NCBI GenBank assembly: GCA_904501795.1
Contig: CAJGCK010000005.1
Location: 1-33,184 of the forward strand
From: an uncultured Clostridia bacterium
GTDB taxonomy: Bacteria > Bacillota > Clostridia > Christensenellales > Borkfalkiaceae
Length of the DNA stretch: 33,184 nucleotides
Direction of reading: 5' to 3'
In this document: in pieces, positions 25,731-33,184 of the stretch
How positions within the stretch are numbered: position 1 is the first letter of the stretch
Layout: the number at the start of each line of letters is the position of its first letter
Made by a program: the position numbers and the translations under genes
The notes under the pieces: generated by a model
Databases searched by the model: none
What the model saw: the letters and a program-made list of their open reading frames with translations, nothing else
Told to the model about the DNA's origin: nothing

Positions 25731-28700
25731 TTAAGCGTCTATAGTCGAAACGCAAAGAGTGGTTTCTTCTAACACGTCGAGTAACACCCTAACGGTATCT
25801 AACGCCGTGAACATAGTTATATTGTTTTCAGTGGCAAGCGCCCTTATTTTATATCCGTCCGAACGCTCGTTAATTCCGCCAACGTGACCCGTATTGACTA
25901 CGTAAGCGATATGGCCTTGGCGTAGCGCTTGTTGAATTTCGTTACTGCCGTCGCTTATCTTCTTAAGAATTCTCGTTCTAATCCCGTTTTCTTTTAGGAA
26001 TTTTGCCGTTCCTAAAGTTGATTCTATATTGAAACCTAAGTTATAGAACCTACGAATTAGCGGTAATGCTTCGGGTTTATCCGCATCAGCAACGGTTACG
26101 AACACCGTTCCGTAGTTTTGTAGTTTCATGCCCGACGCTTGTAACGCCTTATATAGCGCGCGGTTTAATTTATCGTCGTAGCCGATTGCTTCACCAGTTG
26201 ATTTCATTTCGGGAGAAAGGTATGCGTCTAGCCCACGAATTTTGCTAAACGAGAATACGGGCGCTTTTACGTACCATCTCTTCTTTTCATCGGGGTATAT
26301 ATCAAATATTCCAAGTTCTTTAAGCGATTTACCAAGGATTACTTCTGTTGCGATATCGGCAAGCGAATAGCCCGTTGCTTTTGACAAGAAAGGCACCGTT
26401 CTTGAAGAACGTGGATTAACTTCGATAATATAAACGTTTTCGTCTTTATCTACTATAAACTGAATATTGTATAGCCCGATTATGCCTATCCCTAATCCTA
26501 ACTCTTTTGCGTATTTTAATATCGTGCCTTTTACCTTTTGAGATATTGAGAAGGTTGGATATACGCTTATAGAGTCACCACTATGAATTCCCGTTCTTTC
26601 AACGAGTTCCATTATGCCTGGAACGAAAACGTCTCTACCATCACAAATCGCGTCTATTTCAACTTCTTTACCAACGATATATTTGTCAACTAAAACGGGT
26701 TTATCTTCGTCTATTTCTACCGCCGTCTTTAGATAGTGGCGAATTTGTTCTTCGCTGTTTACTATTTGCATAGCCCTACCGCCTAGCACGAAAGAAGGAC
26801 GAACGAGCACGGGATAGCCTATTTCGTTTGCCGTTTTAACACCGTCTTCAACGTTGGTAACGGCGCGACCTTGCGGTTTTGGAATACCAAGCGAACTTAA
26901 AAGTTTTTCGAAAATATCTCTATCTTCCGCACGGTCTATCGCTTCGCAATCGGTACCTATTATTTTAACGCCACGTTTCATTAACGGACTTGCAAGGTTT
27001 ATTGCCGTTTGACCGCCGAGTGAAGTTATAACTCCTTCTGGGTTTTCAAATTCAACTATATTCATAACGTCTTCGGGTGTTAACGGTTCAAAATAAAGTT
27101 TGTCGGACGTGGTATAGTCGGTTGAAACGGTTTCGGGGTTATTGTTTATAATTATTGCTTCGTAACCTGATTTTTTTATAGTTGTCACTGCGTGAACGGT
27201 AGAATAGTCGAACTCAACGCCTTGACCTATTCTTATAGGTCCTGCACCAAGAACTACCGTTTTCTTTTTAGAAGTTAAAATGGAGTCGTTTTTACCCGAA
27301 TACGAAGAGTAAAAATACGGTATATAAGCACCGCTCTTTAAAGTATCTACCATTCTAAACACGGGTTTTATTGAATTTTTGTGCCTAAAATCGTAAACTT
27401 CTATTTCGGCGCATTTCCAAAGTTTTGCAATAAACGCGTCCGAAAAGCCCATCTTTTTAGCAGAAAGCAACGTTTCTTTATCAAATTTATTGTTTTCTAC
27501 CGTCCTTTCCATCTCGACAACGTTTAAGAACGATTGTAAGAACAACGGGGTGATTTTAGTAATTTCGTGTACTTCTTCAATGCTAACGCCCCTTCTCAAA
27601 AGTTCAGCAACGGCGAAAACGTTATCCGCTTTAAATTCTTTAAGGTATTCTTTGATTGCGGAAAGTTCCATTTCACTAAACTTATTCAAATAGATGTGGT
27701 TAACGCCTATTTCTAACGAACGAACGGATTTTAACATGCATTCTTCTAAATTAGAGCCTATACCCATAACTTCACCCGTTGCTTTCATCTGCGTACCCAA
27801 AGTGTTGGGGGCAGAGGTAAATTTATCAAAGGGAAATCTTGGGAATTTTGCAACTATATAGTCCAAGTTCGGCTCTTTATCAGCGGTAGTACCTGCAAGT
27901 TCAATTTCGTTTAGGTTTAAGCCCATAGCAATTTTAGCTGTAATTCGCGCAATAGGATAGCCACTTGCTTTAGATGCTAGCGCCGATGAACGTGAAACTC
28001 TGGGGTTAACTTCTATTATGTAATATTCGCTAGTATAAGGATTTAGCGCAAACTGAACGTTACAACCACCTTCGATTTTTAGTTCCCTAATAAGTTTTAT
28101 CGCGCTATCGTTAAGCATCTTTTTATCTTCGTTTGATAGAGAAAGTATAGGCGCAACTACGATTGAGTCCCCCGTATGAACGCCAACGGGGTCTACGTTT
28201 TCCATTCCGCATATCGTTATTACTTTATCAGAAGAGTCACGCATCATTTCAAACTCTATTTCTTTATAGCCCTTAACCGATTTTTCAATTAGGACTTGGT
28301 GAACGGGTGAAAGTTTGAATGCATTTATGCCAACTTCTTCGAGTTCTTCTTCATTTTCGGCAAAGCCACCGCCCGTTCCACCAAGCGTGAACGCGGGGCG
28401 CAATACTACGGGATAGCCTATTTCTTTTGCCGCTTTTTTTGCATCTTCTAAATTATAAGTTATTAAAGAAGGGATTGTCGGCTCGCCTATCGATTGACAA
28501 AGTTCTTTGAAAAGTTCCCTGTCTTCCGCGAGTTCTATACTTTTACTGCTAGTACCTAATAATTCTACTTGGCATTCTTTTAGTATTCCCTTTTTGTCTA
28601 GTTGCATGGCTAGATTTAAGCCCGTTTGACCGCCTATGCCGGGTATTATTGCGTTAGGTCTTTCATAACGTAATATTTTTGCCACGTATTCTAACGTTAA

Positions 28701-28904
28701 CGGCTCCATATAAACCTTGTCCGCTATCGTAGTGTCGGTCAGTATCGTTGCGGGGTTTGAGTTGCACAATACTACTTCATACCCTTCTTCTTTTAACGCA
28801 AGACACGCTTGTGTTCCGGCGTAGTCAAATTCTGCCGCTTGCCCTATTACTATCGGGCCAGAACCTATTATCATTACCTTTTTAACGTCCGTTCTCTTTG
28901 CCAT
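25731..28904 (-). CDS. carB: Carbamoyl-phosphate synthase large chain
   Basis: This 1057-residue protein is of full CarB length with two ATP-grasp halves. The first starts with VMIIGSGPIVIGQAAEFDYA and the second near residue 547 with VVLGAGPIRIGQGVEFDYS. A C-terminal MGS-like allosteric domain of about 140 residues follows. It makes carbamoyl phosphate from bicarbonate, ammonia and two ATP. The glutaminase subunit normally encoded next to it (carA) is absent: pyrC lies 35 bases upstream and pyrK 12 bases downstream. The small chain is probably elsewhere on the chromosome, but ammonia-dependent action is possible. The ATG has AAGGAG upstream. Confidence 0.96.
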   Translation of the reverse strand: MAKRTDVKKVMIIGSGPIVIGQAAEFDYAGTQACLALKEEGYEVVLCNSNPATILTDTTIADKVYMEPLTLEYVAKILRYERPNAIIPGIGGQTGLNLAMQLDKKGILKECQVELLGTSSKSIELAEDRELFKELCQSIGEPTIPSLITYNLEDAKKAAKEIGYPVVLRPAFTLGGTGGGFAENEEELEEVGINAFKLSPVHQVLIEKSVKGYKEIEFEMMRDSSDKVITICGMENVDPVGVHTGDSIVVAPILSLSNEDKKMLNDSAIKLIRELKIEGGCNVQFALNPYTSEYYIIEVNPRVSRSSALASKASGYPIARITAKIAMGLNLNEIELAGTTADKEPNLDYIVAKFPRFPFDKFTSAPNTLGTQMKATGEVMGIGSNLEECMLKSVRSLEIGVNHIYLNKFSEMELSAIKEYLKEFKADNVFAVAELLRRGVSIEEVHEITKITPLFLQSFLNVVEMERTVENNKFDKETLLSAKKMGFSDAFIAKLWKCAEIEVYDFRHKNSIKPVFRMVDTLKSGAYIPYFYSSYSGKNDSILTSKKKTVVLGAGPIRIGQGVEFDYSTVHAVTTIKKSGYEAIIINNNPETVSTDYTTSDKLYFEPLTPEDVMNIVEFENPEGVITSLGGQTAINLASPLMKRGVKIIGTDCEAIDRAEDRDIFEKLLSSLGIPKPQGRAVTNVEDGVKTANEIGYPVLVRPSFVLGGRAMQIVNSEEQIRHYLKTAVEIDEDKPVLVDKYIVGKEVEIDAICDGRDVFVPGIMELVERTGIHSGDSISVYPTFSISQKVKGTILKYAKELGLGIGIIGLYNIQFIVDKDENVYIIEVNPRSSRTVPFLSKATGYSLADIATEVILGKSLKELGIFDIYPDEKKRWYVKAPVFSFSKIRGLDAYLSPEMKSTGEAIGYDDKLNRALYKALQASGMKLQNYGTVFVTVADADKPEALPLIRRFYNLGFNIESTLGTAKFLKENGIRTRILKKISDGSNEIQQALRQGHIAYVVNTGHVGGINERSDGYKIRALATENNITMFTALDTVRVLLDVLEETTLCVSTIDA

Positions 28905-28939
28905 TGTACTGTCTCCTTATATTTTGAATAAACTTATTT

Positions 28940-30145
28940 TTATCTCTTTTTGTAAACTATTTTTTCTTCGTACATAGTTAGAACACACTCGCCAAACACT
29001 CTATTATCCTTAAACGGCGTGTTCCTTCCCATTGAATAAAAGTCGTTTGGGTCTATTTTGTATCTTTTGTCTAAATTAAACACGGTGATGCCTGCGTTTT
29101 TATTAAGGTTAAACCTTTTTCTTGGATTTTCGCTCATCAACTTAGATAGTTGTTCTAAACTTAACGTGCCCGTTTTAACTAAATGAGTATATAAAACGGG
29201 AAACGCCGTTTCTAACCCCACTATTCCAAACAAACTCTTTTCAAGCCCGCGTGATTTTTCCTCTACCGAGTGTGGCGCGTGGTCGGTTGCTATCATTTCA
29301 ATAGTACCGTCTAACAAACCTTCGATAAGAGCGTTTTTATCACTTTCACTACGAAGCGGGGGGTTCATTTTGTAGTTGCCGTCTTCTTTTAGGTCGGCGT
29401 CGGTTAAAACTAGGTAGTGCGGAGCGGTCTCGCACGAAACGTCTAATCCACTTTTTTTTGCTTGGCGCAAAATTTCAACGCTCTCTTTAGTTGAAACGTG
29501 GCACACGTGATATTTACAGCCCGTTTTTGCGACTAGTTCTAAATCCCTTGCGACTTGCACGTATTCACTTTGCGAAGATATACCTTTGTGGCCGTGTGCT
29601 CTAGCATACTCCCCGTCGTGTATATATCCGCCGTTTAACAAAGAGTTGTCTTCACAATGTGCAACTATTATTTTGTTTAGAGTTTTTGCTTTTTCCATCG
29701 CCCTTTTCATGAGTTCGCCACGCTGAACACCACGCCCGTCGTCAGTAAACGCGACCACGCTTGGCGATAATTTTTCCATATCGGAAAGTTCTTCGCCTTT
29801 AAGCCCAACCGTTATCGAGCCGTATGGCACGACTGATAATAAATTTTGCTTTTTAATGGCGCTTAACTGCAAAGAAAGGTTTTCTTCCCCGTCGGGCACG
29901 GGATTTAAGTTTGGCATCGTACAAACGCAAGTGTATCCGCCGGCAACGGCAGATTCACTACCCGTTTTCACCGTTTCTTTATATGAAAAACCCGGTTCTC
30001 TAAAGTGAACGTGCACGTCACAAAAACCGGGTAAAAATGCGTATTCTTTAAATAAAAAGGGTAACGAAAGGTTGCCTGATAAACGTTCTTTGGCAATCGT
30101 TATTATTTGTTGATTTTCAGTTTTGATAAGATTTTTGTTTTCCAT
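28940..30145 (-). CDS. pyrC: Dihydroorotase
   Basis: This 401-residue amidohydrolase has the zinc-binding DVHVHFREPG near residue 43, a downstream TMPNLNPVP, and the conserved MIATDHAPHSVEEK. It closes carbamoyl aspartate to dihydroorotate. The length and motifs fit the type I enzyme of Gram-positive bacteria. The N-terminal start is short compared with many homologues, but AAAGGA lies just before the ATG. It follows pyrR by 10 bases. Confidence 0.95.
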   Translation of the reverse strand: MENKNLIKTENQQIITIAKERLSGNLSLPFLFKEYAFLPGFCDVHVHFREPGFSYKETVKTGSESAVAGGYTCVCTMPNLNPVPDGEENLSLQLSAIKKQNLLSVVPYGSITVGLKGEELSDMEKLSPSVVAFTDDGRGVQRGELMKRAMEKAKTLNKIIVAHCEDNSLLNGGYIHDGEYARAHGHKGISSQSEYVQVARDLELVAKTGCKYHVCHVSTKESVEILRQAKKSGLDVSCETAPHYLVLTDADLKEDGNYKMNPPLRSESDKNALIEGLLDGTIEMIATDHAPHSVEEKSRGLEKSLFGIVGLETAFPVLYTHLVKTGTLSLEQLSKLMSENPRKRFNLNKNAGITVFNLDKRYKIDPNDFYSMGRNTPFKDNRVFGECVLTMYEEKIVYKKR

Positions 30146-30155
30146 AGTCTATCCT

Positions 30156-30695
30156 TTAACCGTTATCTGAAATGTAAACCCCAAGTTCCCCGTCAATTTC
30201 TTCGTTTAGTACGTATACCTTTTCACTCTTCTTCGTAGGTAAATTTTTACCAACGTAATCGGGTCTAAAAGGAAGTTCCCTATGTCCCCTATCTATAAGC
30301 ACGAAAAGTTGCACCGTCTTTGGCCTGCCGTATCTAAAGACGGCTTCAAGACCCGCTCTTGCAGTTCTGCCCGTGAACAAAACGTCGTCTACCAAAATAA
30401 CCGTCTTACCCGTTAAATCACAAGGAATATTAGACTGCGAAGAGTGAACTTTTTTTTCATTATCCGATATATCGTCTCTATGCGGAGTGATGTCTAGTTC
30501 GCCAAACGGCACTGTTTTATTTTCAAACTTAAAGATGTTGTTGCAAAGCATTTTTGCAAGCCCCACGCCCTTTCGTTTAACACCAATAACGCATACGTCT
30601 TCTACACCGCGGTTACGCTCTATAACTTCGTGAGTTATACGCGCCATCGTGCGTTTTACCGCTTCTGCGTCCATTATGACCGTTTTGTTAGACAT
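30156..30695 (-). CDS. pyrR: Pyrimidine operon attenuation protein / uracil phosphoribosyltransferase
   Basis: This 179-residue protein is of PyrR length. The PRPP-binding loop is VILVDDVLFTGRTARAGL near residue 97. PyrR binds UMP-loaded to the leader RNA and favours termination; it may also have weak uracil phosphoribosyltransferase activity. The leader 30717-30806 holds a matching PyrR-binding hairpin and a terminator, so the gene most likely controls its own operon. It is the first gene, with AGGGGGAAGAA before the ATG. Confidence 0.96.
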   Translation of the reverse strand: MSNKTVIMDAEAVKRTMARITHEVIERNRGVEDVCVIGVKRKGVGLAKMLCNNIFKFENKTVPFGELDITPHRDDISDNEKKVHSSQSNIPCDLTGKTVILVDDVLFTGRTARAGLEAVFRYGRPKTVQLFVLIDRGHRELPFRPDYVGKNLPTKKSEKVYVLNEEIDGELGVYISDNG

Positions 30696-30712
30696 TTCTT
30701 CCCCCTAAAACG

Positions 30713-30739
30713 AAAAAAATCTTGCCTTTGGCAAGATTT
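30713..30739 (-). terminator. Attenuator terminator upstream of pyrR
   Basis: A ten-base-pair perfect stem (30739-30730 with 30726-30717) around a three-base loop is followed by a U-run on the minus strand. The CTTGCCA part of this terminator can pair instead with TGGCAAG next to the upstream PyrR-binding hairpin, giving an antiterminator. Confidence 0.88.
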
Positions 30740-30784
30740 ATATACGAAAATACACGGATAGCATCCGCAATCAATTGTAAACAA

Positions 30785-30806
30785 ACTTGCCAGTATCTCT
30801 GTACCG
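30785..30806 (-). promoter_or_regulatory. PyrR-binding anti-antiterminator hairpin
   Basis: On the minus strand CGGTA-CAGAGA-TACTG (30806-30791) forms a five-base-pair stem with a six-base CAGAGA loop, followed by GCAAG. Loop sequence and stem length match the known PyrR-binding loops of Bacillus pyr leaders (stem-CAGAGA-stem). Binding would hold the antiterminator strand TGGCAAG away from the terminator. Confidence 0.85.
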
Positions 30807-30825
30807 AATTAAAATTTGTAATTTG

Positions 30826-30854
30826 ATTATACAACCGCTAAAAAAAATTGTCAA
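30826..30854 (-). promoter_or_regulatory. Promoter of the pyr operon
   Basis: Perfect TTGACA (30854-30849) and TATAAT (30831-30826) lie 17 bases apart on the minus strand. Transcription would start near 30819, about 13 bases before the PyrR-binding hairpin. Confidence 0.9.
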
Positions 30855-30909
30855 GTAAGTTTTAGCCCTTTTTAAAACATTTAAAATATAAATTCTTTAT
30901 GTTACGCTT

Positions 30910-30938
30910 AAAAAAAGGCTTTAGAATAACCTAAAGCC
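30910..30938 (-). terminator. Intrinsic terminator after nahK
   Basis: GGCTTTAG (30938-30931) and CTAAAGCC (30924-30917) form an eight-base-pair stem with a six-base loop, followed by seven U on the minus strand. It lies nine bases beyond the nahK stop. Confidence 0.88.
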
Positions 30939-30946
30939 AAAAAATT

Positions 30947-32005
30947 TTATTTGTTTAATATTGAAAATACTATCTCTTTCATTTTGTCGAAGTTCTGTTC
31001 CATTTCTCCCGCTAATTTAATTTGCGTTCTTGCGCGAACTAAATTGTGGTCGGGATATTTTATAGCAAAATACTCGTCCCCCGACAAATAGTCGGTTAAA
31101 AATCTCATACCGCACTCTACCGTCATTAGATACGAGCCGTAAGGCAACATTTCAGCTTCTTTTTCAGTAATACTCTCTTTCATAGCGGTAACGAACCCTT
31201 CAGCGTACACCCTAAATAAATCTAACGAAAAATGAACTTTATCCAAATCCTTTTCATCTTCTTGCACCGTCGAAGCACCAAACCTAATTGAATCACCAAA
31301 GTCAAACAACATTGAGCCTGGCATTATGGTGTCTAAATCGATTACTACGCGGGCTTCACCCGTAGTTGCGTCCATTAAAATATTGTTAAGTTTTGTATCG
31401 TTATGCGTAACGCGTAGTGGAATAGTTTTGTTTTTTATCCCGTCCATCGCCAAAGAATAGGTGTCTGCGTGGGATAAAACGAAGTTTATTTCTTTTTCGC
31501 ACGTTTTAGCCCTATCTAATTTATCTTCTTTAAGCGCGTTTTTAAAGTCGTTAAATCTCTTAGGAGTATCGTGAAACTGCTTTATGGTTTCAACTAACTT
31601 GCTAGCGTCAAACTCAGCGAGTTGGTTTTGAAATTCACCAAACGCCTTGCCAACGTTTTTAAAAACGGAAGCGTCTTTAATAATTTGATATGACACGGTG
31701 TTTTCAACGAACACGTATACCCTATAATACCCATCTTCGTTTAAATACGACTCACCACTTTTAGTAAATACTACTTCTATAGATTCAACGCCTTTGTCGT
31801 TTAGAAAAGTGGTAACGCCAACAACGTTTTTCATAAGGCCGTCTATATCCCTAAACACCTTTTCGTTCATTTTTTGGAATATGTATCTTTTTTCAGTCGT
31901 GGTAACTAAATACGTACGGTTAATATGCCCCGAACCGTAAGGTTCTATAGACTTAACTTCCCCCAAAATATTAAACTTTTTTACTTTTTCTAAAAGTTCG
32001 TTCAT
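30947..32005 (-). CDS. nahK: N-acetylhexosamine 1-kinase
   Basis: With the start used here the protein has 352 residues. It belongs to the aminoglycoside phosphotransferase-like fold and closely resembles, from memory, the bifidobacterial N-acetylhexosamine 1-kinase: IEPYGSGHINRTYLV near the N-terminus, HNDTKLNNILMDATTG (catalytic Asp near residue 203) and IDLDTIMPGSMLFDFGDSIR (metal-binding Asp near 223-225). The family phosphorylates GlcNAc and GalNAc at carbon 1, feeding use of mucin and milk glycans. A longer in-frame start 141 bases upstream is rejected because a promoter (32124-32096) lies inside that extension and GGGAG precedes the ATG used. The gene stands alone between a promoter and terminator, with no lacto-N-biose pathway neighbours visible. 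Confidence 0.82.
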   Translation of the reverse strand: MNELLEKVKKFNILGEVKSIEPYGSGHINRTYLVTTTEKRYIFQKMNEKVFRDIDGLMKNVVGVTTFLNDKGVESIEVVFTKSGESYLNEDGYYRVYVFVENTVSYQIIKDASVFKNVGKAFGEFQNQLAEFDASKLVETIKQFHDTPKRFNDFKNALKEDKLDRAKTCEKEINFVLSHADTYSLAMDGIKNKTIPLRVTHNDTKLNNILMDATTGEARVVIDLDTIMPGSMLFDFGDSIRFGASTVQEDEKDLDKVHFSLDLFRVYAEGFVTAMKESITEKEAEMLPYGSYLMTVECGMRFLTDYLSGDEYFAIKYPDHNLVRARTQIKLAGEMEQNFDKMKEIVFSILNK

Positions 32006-32082
32006 ACTTGTCAAAACTCCCTTATGCGCTATTTTTTCAACGCTTGATTTAAAAGAAGGCACACCTATAAACATAATCGTTG

Positions 32083-32104
32083 TGTAACAATTTGTAATGT
32101 AACA
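32083..32104 (-). repeat. Direct repeats TGTTACA in the nahK promoter
   Basis: On the minus strand TGTTACA occurs at 32104-32098 and again at 32089-32083, 15 bases apart. The first copy overlaps the -10 box of nahK. A third copy lies on the plus strand at 32225-32231 over the -10 box of purC. A shared regulator site is possible but unproven. Confidence 0.4.
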
Positions 32105-32124
32105 TATTTTATTAATTTTTTCAA
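32096..32124 (-). promoter_or_regulatory. Promoter of nahK
   Basis: TTGAAA (32124-32119) and TACATT (32101-32096) lie 17 bases apart on the minus strand, giving a start near 32089 and a leader of about 85 bases. Confidence 0.6.
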
Positions 32125-32170
32125 GCGTTTTTTTATTTTCTATCATAAAGTTGGCTCTATTTTAAAAAAA

Positions 32171-32197
32171 TCACAAAAAAATTAAAAAATTTTGTGA
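32171..32197. repeat. Palindrome TCACAAAA/TTTTGTGA between nahK and purC
   Basis: Two eight-base arms (32171-32178 and 32190-32197) are exact inverted copies around 11 A/T bases. The palindrome sits just upstream of the purC -35 box and could be an operator; A/T richness makes chance occurrence plausible. Confidence 0.35.
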
Positions 32198-32205
32198 AAA
32201 AATTA

Positions 32206-32233
32206 TTTAAAATTAGAGTTTTTGTGTTACAAT
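32206..32233 (+). promoter_or_regulatory. Promoter of purC
   Basis: TTTAAA (32206-32211) and TACAAT (32228-32233) are separated by 16 bases. The leader to the ATG would be about 40 bases, too short for a riboswitch. Confidence 0.55.
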
Positions 32234-32279
32234 TAAGTAGAAGTTTTTTATTGCACTTAAAAACCAAAGGAGTTCTATT

Positions 32280-32963
32280 ATGAAAAAAATTTATGAAGGA
32301 AAAACAAAAGACGTATTTAGTTTAGACAACGGGAACGTTTTGCTAAAGTTTAAAGACGATTGCACGGGCAAAGACGGAGTGTTTGATCCGGGCGAAAACA
32401 CAGTTGGCCTTACCATAGAAGGAATAGGCAAAGCAAACTTGCAAACTTCGGTTTATTATTTTGAAATGCTTAAAAAAGCAGGAATTAAAACCCACTACGT
32501 ATCGGCTGACGTTGATAACGCTACTATGGAAGTTTTACCTGGTAAAGTTTTCGGGCACGGACTTGAAGTTATTTGTAGATTAGTTGCAACCGGTAGTTTT
32601 ATCAGAAGATATGGCGAATATATTAAAGACGGTACCCCACTTAACGGCGGTTACGTTGAATGTACTTTCAAAAACGACGCAAAGGGAGATCCGTTGGTTA
32701 CCGCAGAAGGTTTAGAAGCTCTTGGCGTTATGAGTCTTGAAATGTTTAACAGCATGAAAGAACAAACCCTTAAAATCACCAAAATCGTTGCCGACGATTT
32801 AAAATCTATAGGACTTGATCTTTGGGATATTAAATTCGAATTCGGCTACAATAACGGCGAAGTTATTTTAATTGATGAAATTGCTTCTGGTAATATGCGT
32901 GTTTATAAAGGCGACAAAATCGTTGAACCCGTTGAACTTACCAAACTAATATTAAATAGATAA
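32280..32963 (+). CDS. purC: Phosphoribosylaminoimidazole-succinocarboxamide synthase
   Basis: This 227-residue protein is slightly shorter than the usual PurC (about 235-240). It ligates CAIR and aspartate to SAICAR with ATP. It begins with the conserved KKIYEGKTKDVF and has the signature EVICRLVATGSFIRRYG and the downstream LIDEIASGNMRVYKG. AAAGGAG lies seven bases before the ATG. It is the only complete plus-strand gene of the window, and the only purine gene here outside the riboswitch-controlled operon. Its own promoter and terminator make it a single-gene unit, divergent from nahK. Confidence 0.95.
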   Translation: MKKIYEGKTKDVFSLDNGNVLLKFKDDCTGKDGVFDPGENTVGLTIEGIGKANLQTSVYYFEMLKKAGIKTHYVSADVDNATMEVLPGKVFGHGLEVICRLVATGSFIRRYGEYIKDGTPLNGGYVECTFKNDAKGDPLVTAEGLEALGVMSLEMFNSMKEQTLKITKIVADDLKSIGLDLWDIKFEFGYNNGEVILIDEIASGNMRVYKGDKIVEPVELTKLILNR

Positions 32964-32975
32964 CTAATAAACTTT

Positions 32976-33009
32976 AACAGCCTGCTAGTTTTAGCAGGCT
33001 GTTTTTTTT
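32976..33009 (+). terminator. Intrinsic terminator after purC
   Basis: AACAGCCTGCTA (32976-32987) and TAGCAGGCTGTT (32992-33003) form a 12-base-pair perfect stem with a four-base loop, followed by a run of eight T. The left flank is less T-rich on the minus strand, so termination of the convergent gene at 33018 is possible but weaker. Confidence 0.93.
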
Positions 33010-33017
33010 ATAAATTT

Positions 33018-33184
33018 TTATTTCTTTTTATAATAATTATCTAATACGTAGCAAGCAACCGCCGCCCATCCGTGACACAAACTTCCAGCGCCGTTAAAGT
33101 CGGCTTCGCCTAGTTGCGTTTCCCAAAACGACGTGCAACCGCTAAACATCATGCCACCAAATATTTCACATATGTTTTCTATAA
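33018..33184 (-). CDS. C-terminal end of a putative six-hairpin glycosidase (alpha-L-rhamnosidase-like), cut by window edge
   Basis: The last 54 codons of a minus-strand gene are visible; the frame is open to the right edge and stops at 33018-33020. The fragment contains TSFWETQLGEADFNGAGSLC followed by HGW, which resembles the C-terminal part of alpha-L-rhamnosidase-type (GH78-like) and other six-hairpin glycosidases, where a similar SFWE...AGSLCHGWSA stretch occurs near the end of the catalytic barrel. The short Lys-rich tail has no domain after it. The exact family and substrate cannot be told from this piece. It converges on purC, with 54 bases between the stop codons. Confidence 0.5.
   Translation of the reverse strand, partial: IENICEIFGGMMFSGCTSFWETQLGEADFNGAGSLCHGWAAVACYVLDNYYKKK

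Noticed and set aside
32006..32146. N-terminal extension of the N-acetylhexosamine kinase (47 residues)
   Set aside because: The extension is A/T-rich, overlaps a good promoter, and is not part of the kinase family; the ATG at 32005 gives the normal length.
1..33184. Mobile element, prophage, CRISPR or defence system
   Set aside because: No transposase, integrase, terminal repeat, direct repeat array or defence gene was seen; gene content is housekeeping and redox metabolism.

Overview
The window looks like a chromosomal segment from an anaerobic, fermentative Firmicute of the Clostridia, probably an uncultured gut lineage. That is inference from several features: strong AAGGAG ribosome binding sites, near-consensus TTGACA/TATAAT promoters, the single-chain clostridial PurL, a ZTP riboswitch, PyrR attenuation, several hydrogenase/bifurcation genes and a gut-type N-acetylhexosamine kinase. 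Coding density is very high and no gap without a gene exceeds 300 bases. I saw no rRNA, tRNA, CRISPR array, insertion sequence or phage gene.

Region 1 (1-6401, minus strand) is a redox operon read from a consensus promoter at 6401-6373. It encodes a group-B-type monomeric [FeFe] hydrogenase, NfnA and NfnB (ferredoxin/NADH/NADPH transhydrogenase), then HydC, HydB and the start of HydA (electron-bifurcating hydrogenase), which is cut by the left edge. Together these genes would balance electrons between H2, ferredoxin, NADH and NADPH.

Region 2 (6423-21607, minus strand) is a purine and one-carbon operon in the order purE, purF-like, purM, purN, purO-type IMP cyclohydrolase, purB, stand-alone AICAR formyltransferase, glyA, purD, purL, fhs. 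It starts with a promoter and a ZTP (pfl) riboswitch whose 3' conserved strand is shared with an intrinsic terminator, and it ends in a strong terminator. GlyA and Fhs supply the folate one-carbon units used by PurN and the AICAR formyltransferase. Two traits stand out. The PurF homologue has lost its glutaminase site, and the two PurH activities sit in two unrelated proteins.

Region 3 (21640-30854, minus strand) is the UMP operon pyrR, pyrC, carB, pyrK, pyrD, pyrF, pyrE, pyrB. It has a consensus promoter and a PyrR-type attenuator. carA is absent from the operon, and PyrB carries a C-terminal zinc domain matching that of the PyrI regulatory chain. I found no convincing terminator between pyrB and the purine promoter.

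Region 4 (30910-33184) holds nahK (minus) and purC (plus), transcribed divergently from a 274-base intergenic region with repeated TGTTACA heptamers and a palindrome. purC has its own terminator. The last bases hold the C-terminus of a minus-strand protein resembling six-hairpin glycosidases of the alpha-L-rhamnosidase type. With the purine operon, purC completes most of the route to IMP; purK, purA and the gua genes are not in the window.
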